NCBI GenBank assembly: GCA_028287745.1 | Contig: JAQBPB010000008.1 | Coordinates: forward strand, 1-35,799 | Length of the DNA: 35,799 bases | Direction of reading: 5' to 3' | Origin: Chloroflexota bacterium | GTDB lineage: Bacteria > Chloroflexota > Chloroflexia > Chloroheliales > Chloroheliaceae | Shown: positions 26,385-35,707 of the stretch, in pieces | Position numbering within the stretch: position 1 is the stretch's first letter | How the letters are laid out: every line of letters starts with the position of its first letter | Translations under genes and position numbers: made by a program | Notes under the pieces: generated by a model | What the model was told of the DNA's origin: nothing | Database searches by the model: none | What the model saw: the letters and a program-made list of their open reading frames with translations, nothing else

Positions 26385-26921
26385 TTAGCGCACAAAACGG
26401 TCAGCGTAGCCTGCACCCAACCCGATTGCTTCGTAGTAGCGGCGGGCCGCAGCCAGTTTGGTGAAAACATCCTCGATTCCAAGCGCCTGGCCGTCCGGTT
26501 CAACATAGACATAGGCCCCGGTGACATGGAACAGGGTAATCATTTCCTCGACACCTTCCGGCACGACCAGGGTATGGGTTTCACCAGGCGGTTCGAAGGC
26601 ATAACCGCCGGTTTCGGCGAACCAGTCATGCTCAAGGTAATGCCAGCGGCCCCGCAAGGTGAATGAATGGACCGGCCCGGTATGACGGTGCCGCGACAGG
26701 ACGCCCACTTTCTTCACCCGCAACAGGTTTACGAAATAACCCTCGCTGACGTTGAAACACAGCGGCCGGAAGCTAACGTTTTCAGCCTGGGGAACCCATA
26801 AGTGCTCATCGGCGTCCAGGTCAAGCGCTCCAGGCACGACCAGGTCGGGCACCATTCCGTAGGGCTGCGGACCCTGGAACGGTAAAAGCCGTGAATTCGC
26901 GGGCTGGTTGGAAGTGGTCAT
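26385..26921 (-). CDS. Cupin dioxygenase-like protein related to 2,4'-dihydroxyacetophenone dioxygenase
   Basis: This 178-residue protein has a single ChrR-like cupin barrel. Its pattern 'WVPQAENVSFRPLCFNVSEGYFVNLLRVKKVGVLSRHRHTG' with H78, H80, H85 and later H116 (GETHTL) supplies metal ligands. The order, the 'RGRWHYLEHDW' and 'YAFEPPGETHT' motifs match the small non-haem iron dioxygenases typified by 2,4'-dihydroxyacetophenone dioxygenase, which cleaves aryl ketone bonds. Many homologues are annotated only as cupins, so the activity is not proven. The ATG has AAGGAG ~9 bases upstream. The gene lies 45 bases after the SDR and 38 before the LacI-type gene, in one unit. Confidence 0.78.
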   Translation of the reverse strand: MTTSNQPANSRLLPFQGPQPYGMVPDLVVPGALDLDADEHLWVPQAENVSFRPLCFNVSEGYFVNLLRVKKVGVLSRHRHTGPVHSFTLRGRWHYLEHDWFAETGGYAFEPPGETHTLVVPEGVEEMITLFHVTGAYVYVEPDGQALGIEDVFTKLAAARRYYEAIGLGAGYADRFVR

Positions 26922-26966
26922 TTATAACTTCTCCTTGGTTACAAAGAAATTGCGGCCGGTTTGCCG

Positions 26967-27740
26967 TTACATGGCGGTCCAACCGCCATCCACTGAAAGG
27001 GTATGCCCGGTAACAAGAGTGGAGGCATCGGAAGCCAGGAATAGCATGGGGCCAATAATTTCTTCCGGCAAGCCAACCCGCCCCAGCGGAATGCGGCTTA
27101 TCAGGTCGTTATATATTTTAGGGTCACTGAAGGCCTGTTCGGATAAAGTGGTGCGGATAAAAGTTGGCGCGACAGCGTTGACGTTAATGCCGTACCCGGC
27201 CCATTCCACGGCCAGCGCGCGGGTCAGATTTACTATACCGGCTTTGGCCGCGCTATAGGCCGCCCGTTTGTAATAACCAACCAGGCCAAGCTGGGAAGCC
27301 ATATTGATAATCCGGCCGGACTTCTGCTTGATCATCTCTTTCGCCACGCGCTGCGAGGTAAAGAAAGTGCCTTTGAGGTGGGTATCAATTACAATGTCCC
27401 AGTCGGCCTCGGTAACATCAAGAGCGTCTTTGGAAACCTGGACCCCGGCATTATTGATAAGTATATCAATTTTGCCCATTTGGGCGACCGCGGCGGTTAC
27501 TAACCGGTCTATACTGGCAAGGTCGGGCAGGTCAAGGGGCAGGGCAATTACTTTTCTACCGCTATTTCCGGCAATCTCGCGAGCAACATCTTGGCCTAAC
27601 TCCAGCTTTGAACTGATTTCGGTTATGACGATATCGGCCCCAAAACTAGCCAGTCCTTCGGCCACGGCTTTACCCAGGCCGCTGCCGCTGCCGGTAATCA
27701 AGGCTACTTTGCCGTCCAGTCGCATAGTAGGAATGTTCAA
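26967..27740 (-). CDS. SDR-family NAD(P)-dependent dehydrogenase
   Basis: This 257-residue classical short-chain dehydrogenase shows GSGSGLG (17-23), NNAG (96-99) and the catalytic S149-Y162-K166 set. The C-terminal 'VTGHTLSVDGGWTAM' is typical of the gluconate-5-dehydrogenase/FabG-like group. Its likely role is oxidation or reduction of a sugar, polyol or keto intermediate. I kept the TTG start at 27740 because GGAG lies 7 bases before it; the ATG five codons later is too far from the ribosome site. It is the first gene of the LacI-controlled unit and its leader overlaps the operators. Confidence 0.88.
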   Translation of the reverse strand: MNIPTMRLDGKVALITGSGSGLGKAVAEGLASFGADIVITEISSKLELGQDVAREIAGNSGRKVIALPLDLPDLASIDRLVTAAVAQMGKIDILINNAGVQVSKDALDVTEADWDIVIDTHLKGTFFTSQRVAKEMIKQKSGRIINMASQLGLVGYYKRAAYSAAKAGIVNLTRALAVEWAGYGINVNAVAPTFIRTTLSEQAFSDPKIYNDLISRIPLGRVGLPEEIIGPMLFLASDASTLVTGHTLSVDGGWTAM

Positions 27741-27817
27741 AGCTTTTCTCCATCGAAAGCTAATGACTTAAAACCTGTCAAAAGATTAAATTAAGGCCTG
27801 TTGTAAGAGCAGTATTA

Positions 27818-27934
27818 GGAAACCGGTTTCCGTAAACGTTACCGTAAGCGTTTACGGAGCTTTAAAAGACATTATCAAAGAATTTTTAGCTTGTCAATAC
27901 TTTCCGTAAACGCTTACGGCAGCGTTTACGGAAA
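27818..27934. promoter_or_regulatory. Array of LacI-type operators in two mirrored blocks
   Basis: Five CG-centred palindromic sites are packed here: GGAAACCGGTTTCC (27818-27831), a partial site at 27830-27845, CCGTAAGCGTTTACGG (27842-27857), its exact complement CCGTAAACGCTTACGG (27904-27919) and a half-site at 27922-27931. The two blocks 27827-27858 and 27901-27934 are near-copies (TTTCCGTAAACG, ten bases, CGTTTACGGA) set 74 bases apart, about seven helical turns. They flank the SDR promoter. The likely ligand is the LacI-type protein encoded in the same unit. The stems could also end the upstream aldehyde dehydrogenase transcript. Confidence 0.8.
27869..27897 (-). promoter_or_regulatory. 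Promoter of the SDR-cupin-lacI unit
   Basis: On the minus strand a perfect TTGACA (27897-27892) is followed by TAATGT at 17 bases or GATAAT at 15 bases. The element lies exactly between the two operator blocks; the start site would fall near the inner edge of the downstream block, suiting repression. Confidence 0.65.
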
Positions 27935-27941
27935 CTACCTG

Positions 27942-29432
27942 TTACAGACCTATCGAAATATATTTGACTTCCAGGTACTCATCTATACCGAACGAACCGC
28001 CTTCGCGCCCCAGGCCGCTTTGCTTGACGCCGCCAAAAGGCGCCTGGGCGGTTGAGGGCAATGCGTCATTCGCGCCAATGATGCCGTACTCTAATTTCTC
28101 GGCCACCCGAAAGACCCGGCTGACATCGCGAGTGTAAAAGTAGGCCGCCAGACCGTATGGAGTGTCATTCGCTATCCGGATGGCTTCGTCCTCGTGCGTG
28201 AACGAGATAAGCGGTGCTACCGGGCCAAATGTTTCCTCTACCGATACCAGCATGTCCGGGGTAACATCCGCCAGGACCGTCGGGGTCCAGAAAGTACCCT
28301 CCCGGCCCGCTGCTCCGGTCCAGGGAGTGCCACCGGTCAGCACACGGGCCCCGCCCTGGGTGGCGTTAGCAATATGGCGTTCTACTTTGGTCCGGGCAGG
28401 CAGGTCAATTAGCGGCCCAATATCGGTACCGGGCTGAAGACCATTACCGACTTTTAATTCGATTACCTTTTTGGTAAAGGCCTCGGCGAAGCGCTGGTAA
28501 ATACCCGCCTGGACCAGGATGCGATTGGCGCAAACACAGGTCTGACCGGCGTTGCGGAATTTTGAGTCGATAGCGCCCTGGACCGCCGCATCCAGGTCGG
28601 CATCATCAAAAACAATGAAAGGCGCGTTACCGCCCAGTTCGAGCGAGACCCGTTTGACCGTTTCGGCCGACTGCTTGATCAGCAGTTTGCCCACTTCGGT
28701 GGAGCCGGTGAACGACACCATGCGGACCCGGTCATCTTTGAAGATAGTTTCGGAAAATGGCACCGGGTCCTGGCAGGTGATGATATTGACCACCCCAGCC
28801 GGGGCCCCCGCTTCCACGAACAGTTTACCCAGTTCGATGGCCGAAAGCGGGGTCTGCTCGGCCGGTTTGCAGACAACGGTACAGCCAGCCGCCAGGGCCG
28901 GTCCAAGCTTGCGAGTAAGCATGGCCGCCGGAAAGTTCCAGGGTGTAATCATTGCTACCACCCCTATCGGCTGGCGCAGCACCAGGATACGCTTGTTGCC
29001 TGCCGAGGCCGGGACAACCTGGCCGTAGATGCGCTCGGCTTCCCCGGCGAACCAGCTAAGAAAGCTGGCAGCATAGGCCACTTCACCGAGAGCTTCGGAC
29101 AGCGGTTTGCCCTGTTCCAGCGTCATAATTGTCGCCAGGCGCTCGCGGCGCTCCAGCATCAGGGCCGCGACTTTGCGCAGTAAAGCCGCCCGGGCCAGGG
29201 CGGGTGTTTCCGACCAGCCGGGCAAGGCCGCACTGGCGGCGTCAATAGCAGCCTGGGTCTCGCGCACCCCGGCGTCAGGCACGCTGGAAAGTACTACCCC
29301 GGTAGCCGGGTTATCCACGGGGAAAGTGGAGTTACCAGCGGCAGTTTGCCACTCGCCGCCGATCAATAGCTTGTAAGACGTGTCGCCAATCGTTTCGGTC
29401 GTAATTTTCTCGATATCAATCAGGTTTTGCAT
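27942..29432 (-). CDS. NAD(P)-dependent aldehyde dehydrogenase of the succinate-semialdehyde (GabD) group
   Basis: This 496-residue aldehyde dehydrogenase has Cys299 in 'GQTCVCANR', general base Glu265 in 'SLELGGNAP', the FTGSTEVG nucleotide loop (241-248) and 'PWNFPAAM' near 164-171. The double-cysteine 'TCVCANR' and the 'TPYGLAAYFYT' and 'FGGVKQSGLGREGG' stretches are typical of succinate-semialdehyde or glutarate-semialdehyde dehydrogenases (GabD group). In this setting it may oxidise another semialdehyde from sugar breakdown. The gene follows the GH1 beta-glucosidase with a gap of 20 bases and shares its transcript. A weak ribosome site precedes the ATG. Confidence 0.9.
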   Translation of the reverse strand: MQNLIDIEKITTETIGDTSYKLLIGGEWQTAAGNSTFPVDNPATGVVLSSVPDAGVRETQAAIDAASAALPGWSETPALARAALLRKVAALMLERRERLATIMTLEQGKPLSEALGEVAYAASFLSWFAGEAERIYGQVVPASAGNKRILVLRQPIGVVAMITPWNFPAAMLTRKLGPALAAGCTVVCKPAEQTPLSAIELGKLFVEAGAPAGVVNIITCQDPVPFSETIFKDDRVRMVSFTGSTEVGKLLIKQSAETVKRVSLELGGNAPFIVFDDADLDAAVQGAIDSKFRNAGQTCVCANRILVQAGIYQRFAEAFTKKVIELKVGNGLQPGTDIGPLIDLPARTKVERHIANATQGGARVLTGGTPWTGAAGREGTFWTPTVLADVTPDMLVSVEETFGPVAPLISFTHEDEAIRIANDTPYGLAAYFYTRDVSRVFRVAEKLEYGIIGANDALPSTAQAPFGGVKQSGLGREGGSFGIDEYLEVKYISIGL

Positions 29433-29452
29433 TTTATTTCTCGTAATCGGTG

Positions 29453-30892
<1,440 letters not shown>

Positions 30893-30975
30893 TTATAATT
30901 TACCGCTGCTGCAGGTTGTATGAAGTTTTATCGCAAAAAGATTGCTGGATTACCGGAAGATAATTTATTGTTGTA

Positions 30976-32115
30976 TTACCCTGGGTCGCCAAAACGTATA
31001 ATCTGGCGAACCGCTGCGCCATCGGCCAGGTTTTCAAAACCGCTATTGATCTGGTCCAGGCTCAAGTAACCGCTGATAAGCCGGTCTATCGGCAGTCTGC
31101 CCGCCTTATAAAGCGCCAGGTAGCGGGGCAAATCGCGGCGCGGTACCGATGAACCGCCGTAAGAACCTTTCAAAGTCCGTTCTTCGGCTACCAGGCCAAT
31201 CGCCGCGATCTGGAGATTCTGGGAAGGATGGGCCAGGCCGACCGCAACGGTCGTGCCGCCGCGCCTGGTAGCGGCATAAGCTTGCCCCAGCACATTGGCG
31301 CTGCCCACCGCCTCGAAAGAGTAATCGGCACCACCGCCGGTAATAGACCGGATTTGCTCAATGGTATCGGTCTGCCCGGCTTTCACGGTATGCGAAGCTC
31401 CCAACTGACGGGCCAGTTCAAGCTTAGTTTCCAGTACATCCACGGCTACGATAGGGTAGCACCCGGCCAGGGCGGCCCCTATAACGGCGCTCAACCCAAC
31501 CCCGCCCAATCCAAAGATTGCCGCCGAAGCGCCCGGCTCGCAGCGCGCCGTATTAACTACCGCTCCGATACCGGTGAGGACCGCGCAGCCAAAGATTGCC
31601 GCTTCTTCCAGCGGAATGGAGCGGTCTATAGGGGTTATCGAGCCCTCGGAAACCACGGTGTACTCGGAGAAAGCCGAGGCGCCCAGGTGATGGTACATCA
31701 CTTCGCCGTTTAGGCCGTGGAAGCGGTGAGCACCACCTATAAGGGTGCCAGCATTGTTAGCCCGCACGCCCGGTTCGCAGAGCATTGGCCGGCCCGTCTG
31801 GCATGGCACACACCGGCCGCAAGCCGGGACCAACGATAGGACTACATGGTCATCCGGAACGACTGTCTGCACACCCGGCCCGACCGCCCGGACAATACCG
31901 GCGGCCTCATGCCCCAAAACCATCGGCACCGGGCGAGGCCGGGTACCGTTGATAGTCGAAAGGTCCGAATGGCATAAGCCGGTCGCGACCAGTTGGACCA
32001 ATACCTCACCCGGTCCCGGTTCGTCCAGGTGGACCTCTTCGATAGAGAGGGGCGTAGTTTTAGTATAAGGGCGCTCCAGCCCAACGGTTCGCAGGACCGC
32101 CGCCTGTGTCTTCAT
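30976..32115 (-). CDS. Zinc-dependent alcohol dehydrogenase
   Basis: This 379-residue medium-chain dehydrogenase has the catalytic zinc ligands C48, H69 and E70 region (GLCHSD, GHE) and structural zinc cysteines C99, C102, C105 and C113 (CGRCVPCQTGRPMLC). The Rossmann loop is 'FGLGGVGLSA'. The pattern fits class III-like/AdhC-type enzymes that oxidise aryl or alkyl alcohols with NAD. The start codon ATG overlaps the stop of the 75-residue gene by ATGA, so the two are translationally coupled. The substrate is unknown. No terminator is visible before the GH1 gene 119 bases downstream. Confidence 0.92.
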   Translation of the reverse strand: MKTQAAVLRTVGLERPYTKTTPLSIEEVHLDEPGPGEVLVQLVATGLCHSDLSTINGTRPRPVPMVLGHEAAGIVRAVGPGVQTVVPDDHVVLSLVPACGRCVPCQTGRPMLCEPGVRANNAGTLIGGAHRFHGLNGEVMYHHLGASAFSEYTVVSEGSITPIDRSIPLEEAAIFGCAVLTGIGAVVNTARCEPGASAAIFGLGGVGLSAVIGAALAGCYPIVAVDVLETKLELARQLGASHTVKAGQTDTIEQIRSITGGGADYSFEAVGSANVLGQAYAATRRGGTTVAVGLAHPSQNLQIAAIGLVAEERTLKGSYGGSSVPRRDLPRYLALYKAGRLPIDRLISGYLSLDQINSGFENLADGAAVRQIIRFGDPG

Positions 32116-32339
32116 AGTTCTTTACTTTCTTCTTGGCAGGTCTCTTTTTGCTGAACCAGTAAAAGGTTAAGACCTAAATCAGAGATGGACCTCAAAATGC
32201 CATGTAATGCCCCCTGGTCGGCTATCTGCCCTTGTAGTACTGTTTCCCCGTTCGGCAGAAGCTTGGCAGTCAACCCGGCAAATGTCTGCATCCGTTTGGG
32301 GGAAATATGACCCTTAACCCGAATCTCGTAGAAATCCAT
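32112..32339 (-). CDS. Small conserved protein with a compact alpha/beta fold
   Basis: This 75-residue product reads like a small family seen repeatedly in Chloroflexota and actinobacteria ('YEIRVKGHISPKRMQTFAGL', then 'NGETVLQGQIADQGALHGILRSISDLGLNLLLV'). The family is recalled from similar small neighbours of LuxR/MalT-type regulators; no function is known to me. The charge pattern suggests a beta-strand, helix, beta-strand, helix, strand order, like an ACT or ferredoxin-type unit. Its stop overlaps the ADH start (ATGA), and the large regulator gene lies 270 bases upstream on the same strand. It probably assists or senses for one of these partners. A poor ribosome site precedes the ATG. Confidence 0.8.
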   Translation of the reverse strand: MDFYEIRVKGHISPKRMQTFAGLTAKLLPNGETVLQGQIADQGALHGILRSISDLGLNLLLVQQKETCQEESKEL

Positions 32340-32375
32340 TGCGGTGTACCTATCCCCCCGGTGGTCCGAATATCC

Positions 32376-32403
32376 CTTACAAACTAACGTTATTTCACGT
32401 CAA
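32376..32403 (-). promoter_or_regulatory. Candidate promoter of the small-protein/ADH unit
   Basis: On the minus strand TTGACG (32403-32398) is followed after 16 bases by TGTAAG (32381-32376). Transcription would start near 32370 with a ~30-base leader. The -10 box matches four of six positions. The same TTGACR-N16-TGTAAG layout appears upstream of the LuxR/MalT-type gene. Confidence 0.4.
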
Positions 32404-32494
32404 TTTTCTGTAATATCTAATAACTGAAGAACTTTTCTTGAATGTTTTTGGCTTACATTTATAAGTTAATTGTAGCCGCTTCTTCATAGGCTGT

Positions 32495-32514
32495 ACCCCA
32501 CCGAATGGTGGGGT
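32495..32514 (-). terminator. Hairpin downstream of the LuxR/MalT-type gene
   Basis: ACCCCACC and GGTGGGGT form an 8-bp stem with a GAAT/ATTC loop, about 95 bases after the regulator stop. No U-tract in the leftward direction. It follows a C-rich stretch, so it may act together with Rho. Confidence 0.5.
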
Positions 32515-32520
32515 TTAAGG

Positions 32521-32609
32521 TCGGTATTCAGGTGGGGTAGGGTTGGGTGGGTGGTCAGGTTAGGATGGTTGGCAGATTTGATAGGTAGGGGGTCAGGCGC
32601 GTCAGGAGG
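32521..32609 (-). other. C-rich, G-poor 3' region (Rho-like) with a G-quadruplex motif on the opposite strand
   Basis: The leftward transcript downstream of the regulator stop is rich in C and poor in G, with no strong structure, the composition of a rut site. On the plus strand the same DNA carries four G-runs separated by 1-2 bases (32534-32551: GGGG, GGG, GGG, GGG), matching a G-quadruplex motif on the template strand of the regulator transcript. Confidence 0.5.
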
Positions 32610-35279
32610 TTAGATTAACCCAAGCTCCTGGGCGCGCATAATTCCCCGCAGGCGGTCATTGACGCCCAGCTTCGAGTAAATATTATGAATATGCCATTTG
32701 GCCGTACTCCGCGTGATAACCAGCCGTTCGGCGATGCCATCGTAGGAAAGCCCCTCGGCCAGCAGGCGCAGCACATTCCATTCCTGGTCGGTCAGCGGTT
32801 CGGGCAGCAAGGGATGCAGCCCAACCGGCGCGGTCCTGGCAGTCCTGGCCTGGTCATGCTCAGGGCTGAAGCAACCAAAAGCTTGCAGAAGATTATCAAT
32901 AAAGGCGGGCGCGGCCAGGCGAACAGCCGCTAACCAGCGCGCCACCCCCGGCCCTTCGTCAAGAAAGCGGCGGCTGTAGCCGTGCGGCGCGGCGATACGG
33001 ACAGCCTCGGTCAGCAGGCGGCGGACAGCCTCCTGGTTATCAAGCGCCGCCTCGGCCAGAGCCTGCAAAATATGGACGGTAATCAGGCGCAGCAACCGGC
33101 CGCCATCTCTTACCTGGGTTTCCAGGTGGGCAAGCAACCGCAAGGCTTCCTGGGGCTGTCCCCTGGCAATTAGCAGTCGGGCATAGGTGAAGTAGCGTGG
33201 TTCTCGAATTTCATCCGGCTTATCGTTAAAAGATATTTGCACCGTACTGGCCCAGCGCTCGGCCGCTTCAATATCACCCTGCCGCAAGCGCAAGTTTGTC
33301 TCGACCACGGCAATGTGCGGGGCGAACCAGCGATAGGTATATACCCCCTGTTGGGCCTCTCGAATAAAGTTCCAGGCCGCATCCCAATCCCCCAACCCGG
33401 CATAGGTCAAGATTAGAAGCTGGACAGACTCCATGCCAACATTGCGCTCTTGACTGAGGCTTCGTTGTGCTTCACGGCCCCGCAGGGCCAGGTCACGGGC
33501 CTTAACAAGGTCGTTGAACTCATAAGCAACCGCCGCCAGGGGAATAGCCAGTAGGTCACTGGTCAGGAAAGGTTGTCCGCGAGCATCCGAACGGTTGACG
33601 CGAGTAGTTTCACACATGGTTTGGGCCTCGCGGTGCCGCCCCTGTTCAATCAAAGTAAAAGCCAGGTCGTGCATTGAGTGCATGGTATAGGCCGGTACGC
33701 GTAAAGAGCTGCCCAGGCTGACCGCCTCTCGGTAGGAGTCACTTGAAGCTACCGTAGCGCCTTCCAGGCGTTGGACCAGTCCAAGTATTACCAGGTTGTG
33801 CTGGCGAAACATCGGGTCATCCTTGCCGGTCAGAGCCAGCGCTTCTCGCACCAGGCGGGGTGCTTCCGGTGCCTCGCGCACGGTGGCTAATACTGCGCGC
33901 AGGCTGACCAGACGGGCCCAGCTACGCGGAGATAGCTGGGCCGGTGTTACATCATCCAGAGTACTGACAATAGACATACTTACGTCCGGATGACCGGTTG
34001 TATAGGCAACGCGAGCTTTAATTAAGGCCAGTTCCGGGTCGGCCAGGACAGCGGCATCGGGTAATTTATCCAGCCAATTGCCCAGGATGCCCAGTTCAAA
34101 ATGGTTCAAGGCATCATCAGCGGCAAGTGTTATAAGACGGCCCGCTTCCGTCCAGGCTTCGGCGGCAAGGGTGTGTTTAAGTGCATCGCGTACATAACCA
34201 TGGGCTTCAAGCCATTTCGCGGCCCGCTGGTGGACCAGTAAACTTTGCTGAGGGTCGGCATCCAGTTCTACTCGTAAGGCATCGGCAAATAAAAGGTGGT
34301 AGCGGAACCACTGGCGTTTTTGGTCAAGCGGAATTAAAAAAAGGTTGGAGCGCTCCAGTTGAGCCAGGATAGCCCGGCTATCGGTGCGTCCGGTCACGGC
34401 ATCACACAGTGCTGCGTTGAGGCGGTCCAGGATGGCGGTCTGGCACAGAAAGTCGCGCACATTATCGGACTGCCGCCGTAACACTTCGTCTACCAGGTAA
34501 TCAATAACATAGTGATGGCTCCCGCTAAAGGCCGCCACAAATTCAGCAATGCGAGTATCGTCCCAACCCTGCATAGAGAGCGCGGCCATTTGCAGCCCGG
34601 CAATCCAGCCTTCAGTACGAGCACTGAGAGTATGAATAGCCTCGGTTTTCAGGTTCAAATGGGCCTGGTCAAATAAGGCGATAGTTTCATCCAGGCTGAA
34701 ACGCAGGTCGTCAGCCCGTATCTCGGTCTGGCGGCCGCGCACCCGCAACCGGGCCAGGGGCAACGGAGGGTCTACCCGGGTAGCCAGGACCAACCGGAGC
34801 TGGGGCGGTTGATGGTCAAGTATAAAAGTTACGGCCTCGTGAATGGCCGGTGTGGTAATAACATGATAATCATCTAAAACCAGGGAAATTGAAACGGATG
34901 AACTGGCAATATCATTTATCAGGGTGGTGGCGAGAGTATTAGGTACCGGCAGTTGGGGGGAGGCCAAAAGGCTGGCGGTAACTTCCCCGATGGTAGGGTC
35001 AATCTGCTGCAGGGCTCCAATCAGATAGCTGAAGAACCGCTGCAAATCATTGTCATCGTTGTCCAATGACAACCATGTGAAAGGCTGGTTGAGCTGGTGG
35101 AGCCACTCCACTAACAGGGTAGTTTTGCCGTAGCCGGGTGGGGCGGAAACAAGAAAAAGCTGGTGGCCCTGTTGTACGCCAGCATTCAATTGTTCTATAA
35201 GCCGGGGACGCCCAACCAGATCGAATCGCGGACGTGGTGAATAGAGTTTTGTAGTTAGAAGATTATTTATAACACTCAT
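32610..35279 (-). CDS. LuxR-family MalT/LAL-type ATP-dependent transcriptional regulator
   Basis: This 889-residue protein is a large ATP-binding regulator of the LuxR class (STAND ATPase). The N-terminus 'LLTTKLYSPRPR' leads into Walker A APPGYGKTT (46-54) and Walker B 'LVLDDYH' (133-139), then a winged-helix region, a long TPR/helical sensor (~400-800) and a C-terminal LuxR helix-turn-helix ('LTDQEWNVLRLLAEGLSYDGIAERLVITRSTAKWHIHNIYSKLGV', last ~65 residues). Members sense a small ligand, bind ATP and oligomerise to activate promoters. It may activate the adjacent small-protein/ADH unit and the glycoside genes, though the ligand is unknown. There is only a poor ribosome site before the ATG; the N-terminal motif supports this start. 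Confidence 0.93.
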   Translation of the reverse strand: MSVINNLLTTKLYSPRPRFDLVGRPRLIEQLNAGVQQGHQLFLVSAPPGYGKTTLLVEWLHQLNQPFTWLSLDNDDNDLQRFFSYLIGALQQIDPTIGEVTASLLASPQLPVPNTLATTLINDIASSSVSISLVLDDYHVITTPAIHEAVTFILDHQPPQLRLVLATRVDPPLPLARLRVRGRQTEIRADDLRFSLDETIALFDQAHLNLKTEAIHTLSARTEGWIAGLQMAALSMQGWDDTRIAEFVAAFSGSHHYVIDYLVDEVLRRQSDNVRDFLCQTAILDRLNAALCDAVTGRTDSRAILAQLERSNLFLIPLDQKRQWFRYHLLFADALRVELDADPQQSLLVHQRAAKWLEAHGYVRDALKHTLAAEAWTEAGRLITLAADDALNHFELGILGNWLDKLPDAAVLADPELALIKARVAYTTGHPDVSMSIVSTLDDVTPAQLSPRSWARLVSLRAVLATVREAPEAPRLVREALALTGKDDPMFRQHNLVILGLVQRLEGATVASSDSYREAVSLGSSLRVPAYTMHSMHDLAFTLIEQGRHREAQTMCETTRVNRSDARGQPFLTSDLLAIPLAAVAYEFNDLVKARDLALRGREAQRSLSQERNVGMESVQLLILTYAGLGDWDAAWNFIREAQQGVYTYRWFAPHIAVVETNLRLRQGDIEAAERWASTVQISFNDKPDEIREPRYFTYARLLIARGQPQEALRLLAHLETQVRDGGRLLRLITVHILQALAEAALDNQEAVRRLLTEAVRIAAPHGYSRRFLDEGPGVARWLAAVRLAAPAFIDNLLQAFGCFSPEHDQARTARTAPVGLHPLLPEPLTDQEWNVLRLLAEGLSYDGIAERLVITRSTAKWHIHNIYSKLGVNDRLRGIMRAQELGLI

Positions 35280-35683
35280 TCGTATTCGGTTCTATAGAAA
35301 ATTGGATAGCAGTGCAGAAAACAGTAGCCAGGTATTATGAGAATTCTACATCTTCCAGATCAAGTTTATGAAGGCCTGGAATAATCTAAAAAGGCATTAA
35401 GAAGCAGCAAGTACAGTTTAAATAACCTGGCCCAACTGCCTTATTACTTTAACCCGGCAGAAATCTCCTCATAATTCAGCTTACACGCCAGATGGGTCTA
35501 ATGTCAAGAACCTGGTCCAAGATTTAATATGCGGTTAAGAATTGGGAAATTTTGCGGTTGGTACAAGACAATAAAAACTAAAGTAGTAATAATTTAGAAG
35601 TTTGGAAAAGGTATAAGAGGAGAATTGGAACTGGGATTGGGATTGGAGGAAAAAGATTATGCTATTACATAAAATATGTTATG
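35280..35683. other. About 400-bp gene-free stretch between the regulator and 5S rRNA
   Basis: AT-rich, no credible gene. It holds the leftward promoter candidate at 35480-35507, a purine-rich stretch with simple GGGATT repeats (~35630-35650), and nothing I could recognise as tRNA or riboswitch. Confidence 0.5.
35480..35507 (-). promoter_or_regulatory. Candidate promoter of the LuxR/MalT-type regulator gene
   Basis: On the minus strand a perfect TTGACA (35507-35502) is followed after 16 bases by TGTAAG (35485-35480). It would give a ~190-base leader. The -10 box is weak (four of six), as expected for a controlled promoter. Confidence 0.4.
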
Positions 35684-35707
35684 AAAAGAAAAAAGCCGCA
35701 GCGGCCT
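35684..35707 (-). terminator. Terminator of the 5S rRNA gene
   Basis: In the leftward transcript AGGCCG-CTG-CGGCTT (35707-35693, a G-U pair allowed) is followed by a T-rich tail TTTTTTCTTTT to 35684. The stem is formed by the last 5S bases, as is common for rRNA operons. Confidence 0.7.

Noticed and set aside
27827..27934. Repeat blocks as a minimal CRISPR array or mobile-element ends
   Set aside because: There are only two blocks, each palindromic with a CG centre and flanking a promoter, with no cas genes or transposase; LacI operators explain them better.
35280..35690. tRNA or additional rRNA next to the 5S gene
   Set aside because: No cloverleaf or rRNA-like sequence could be found between the regulator and the 5S terminator.
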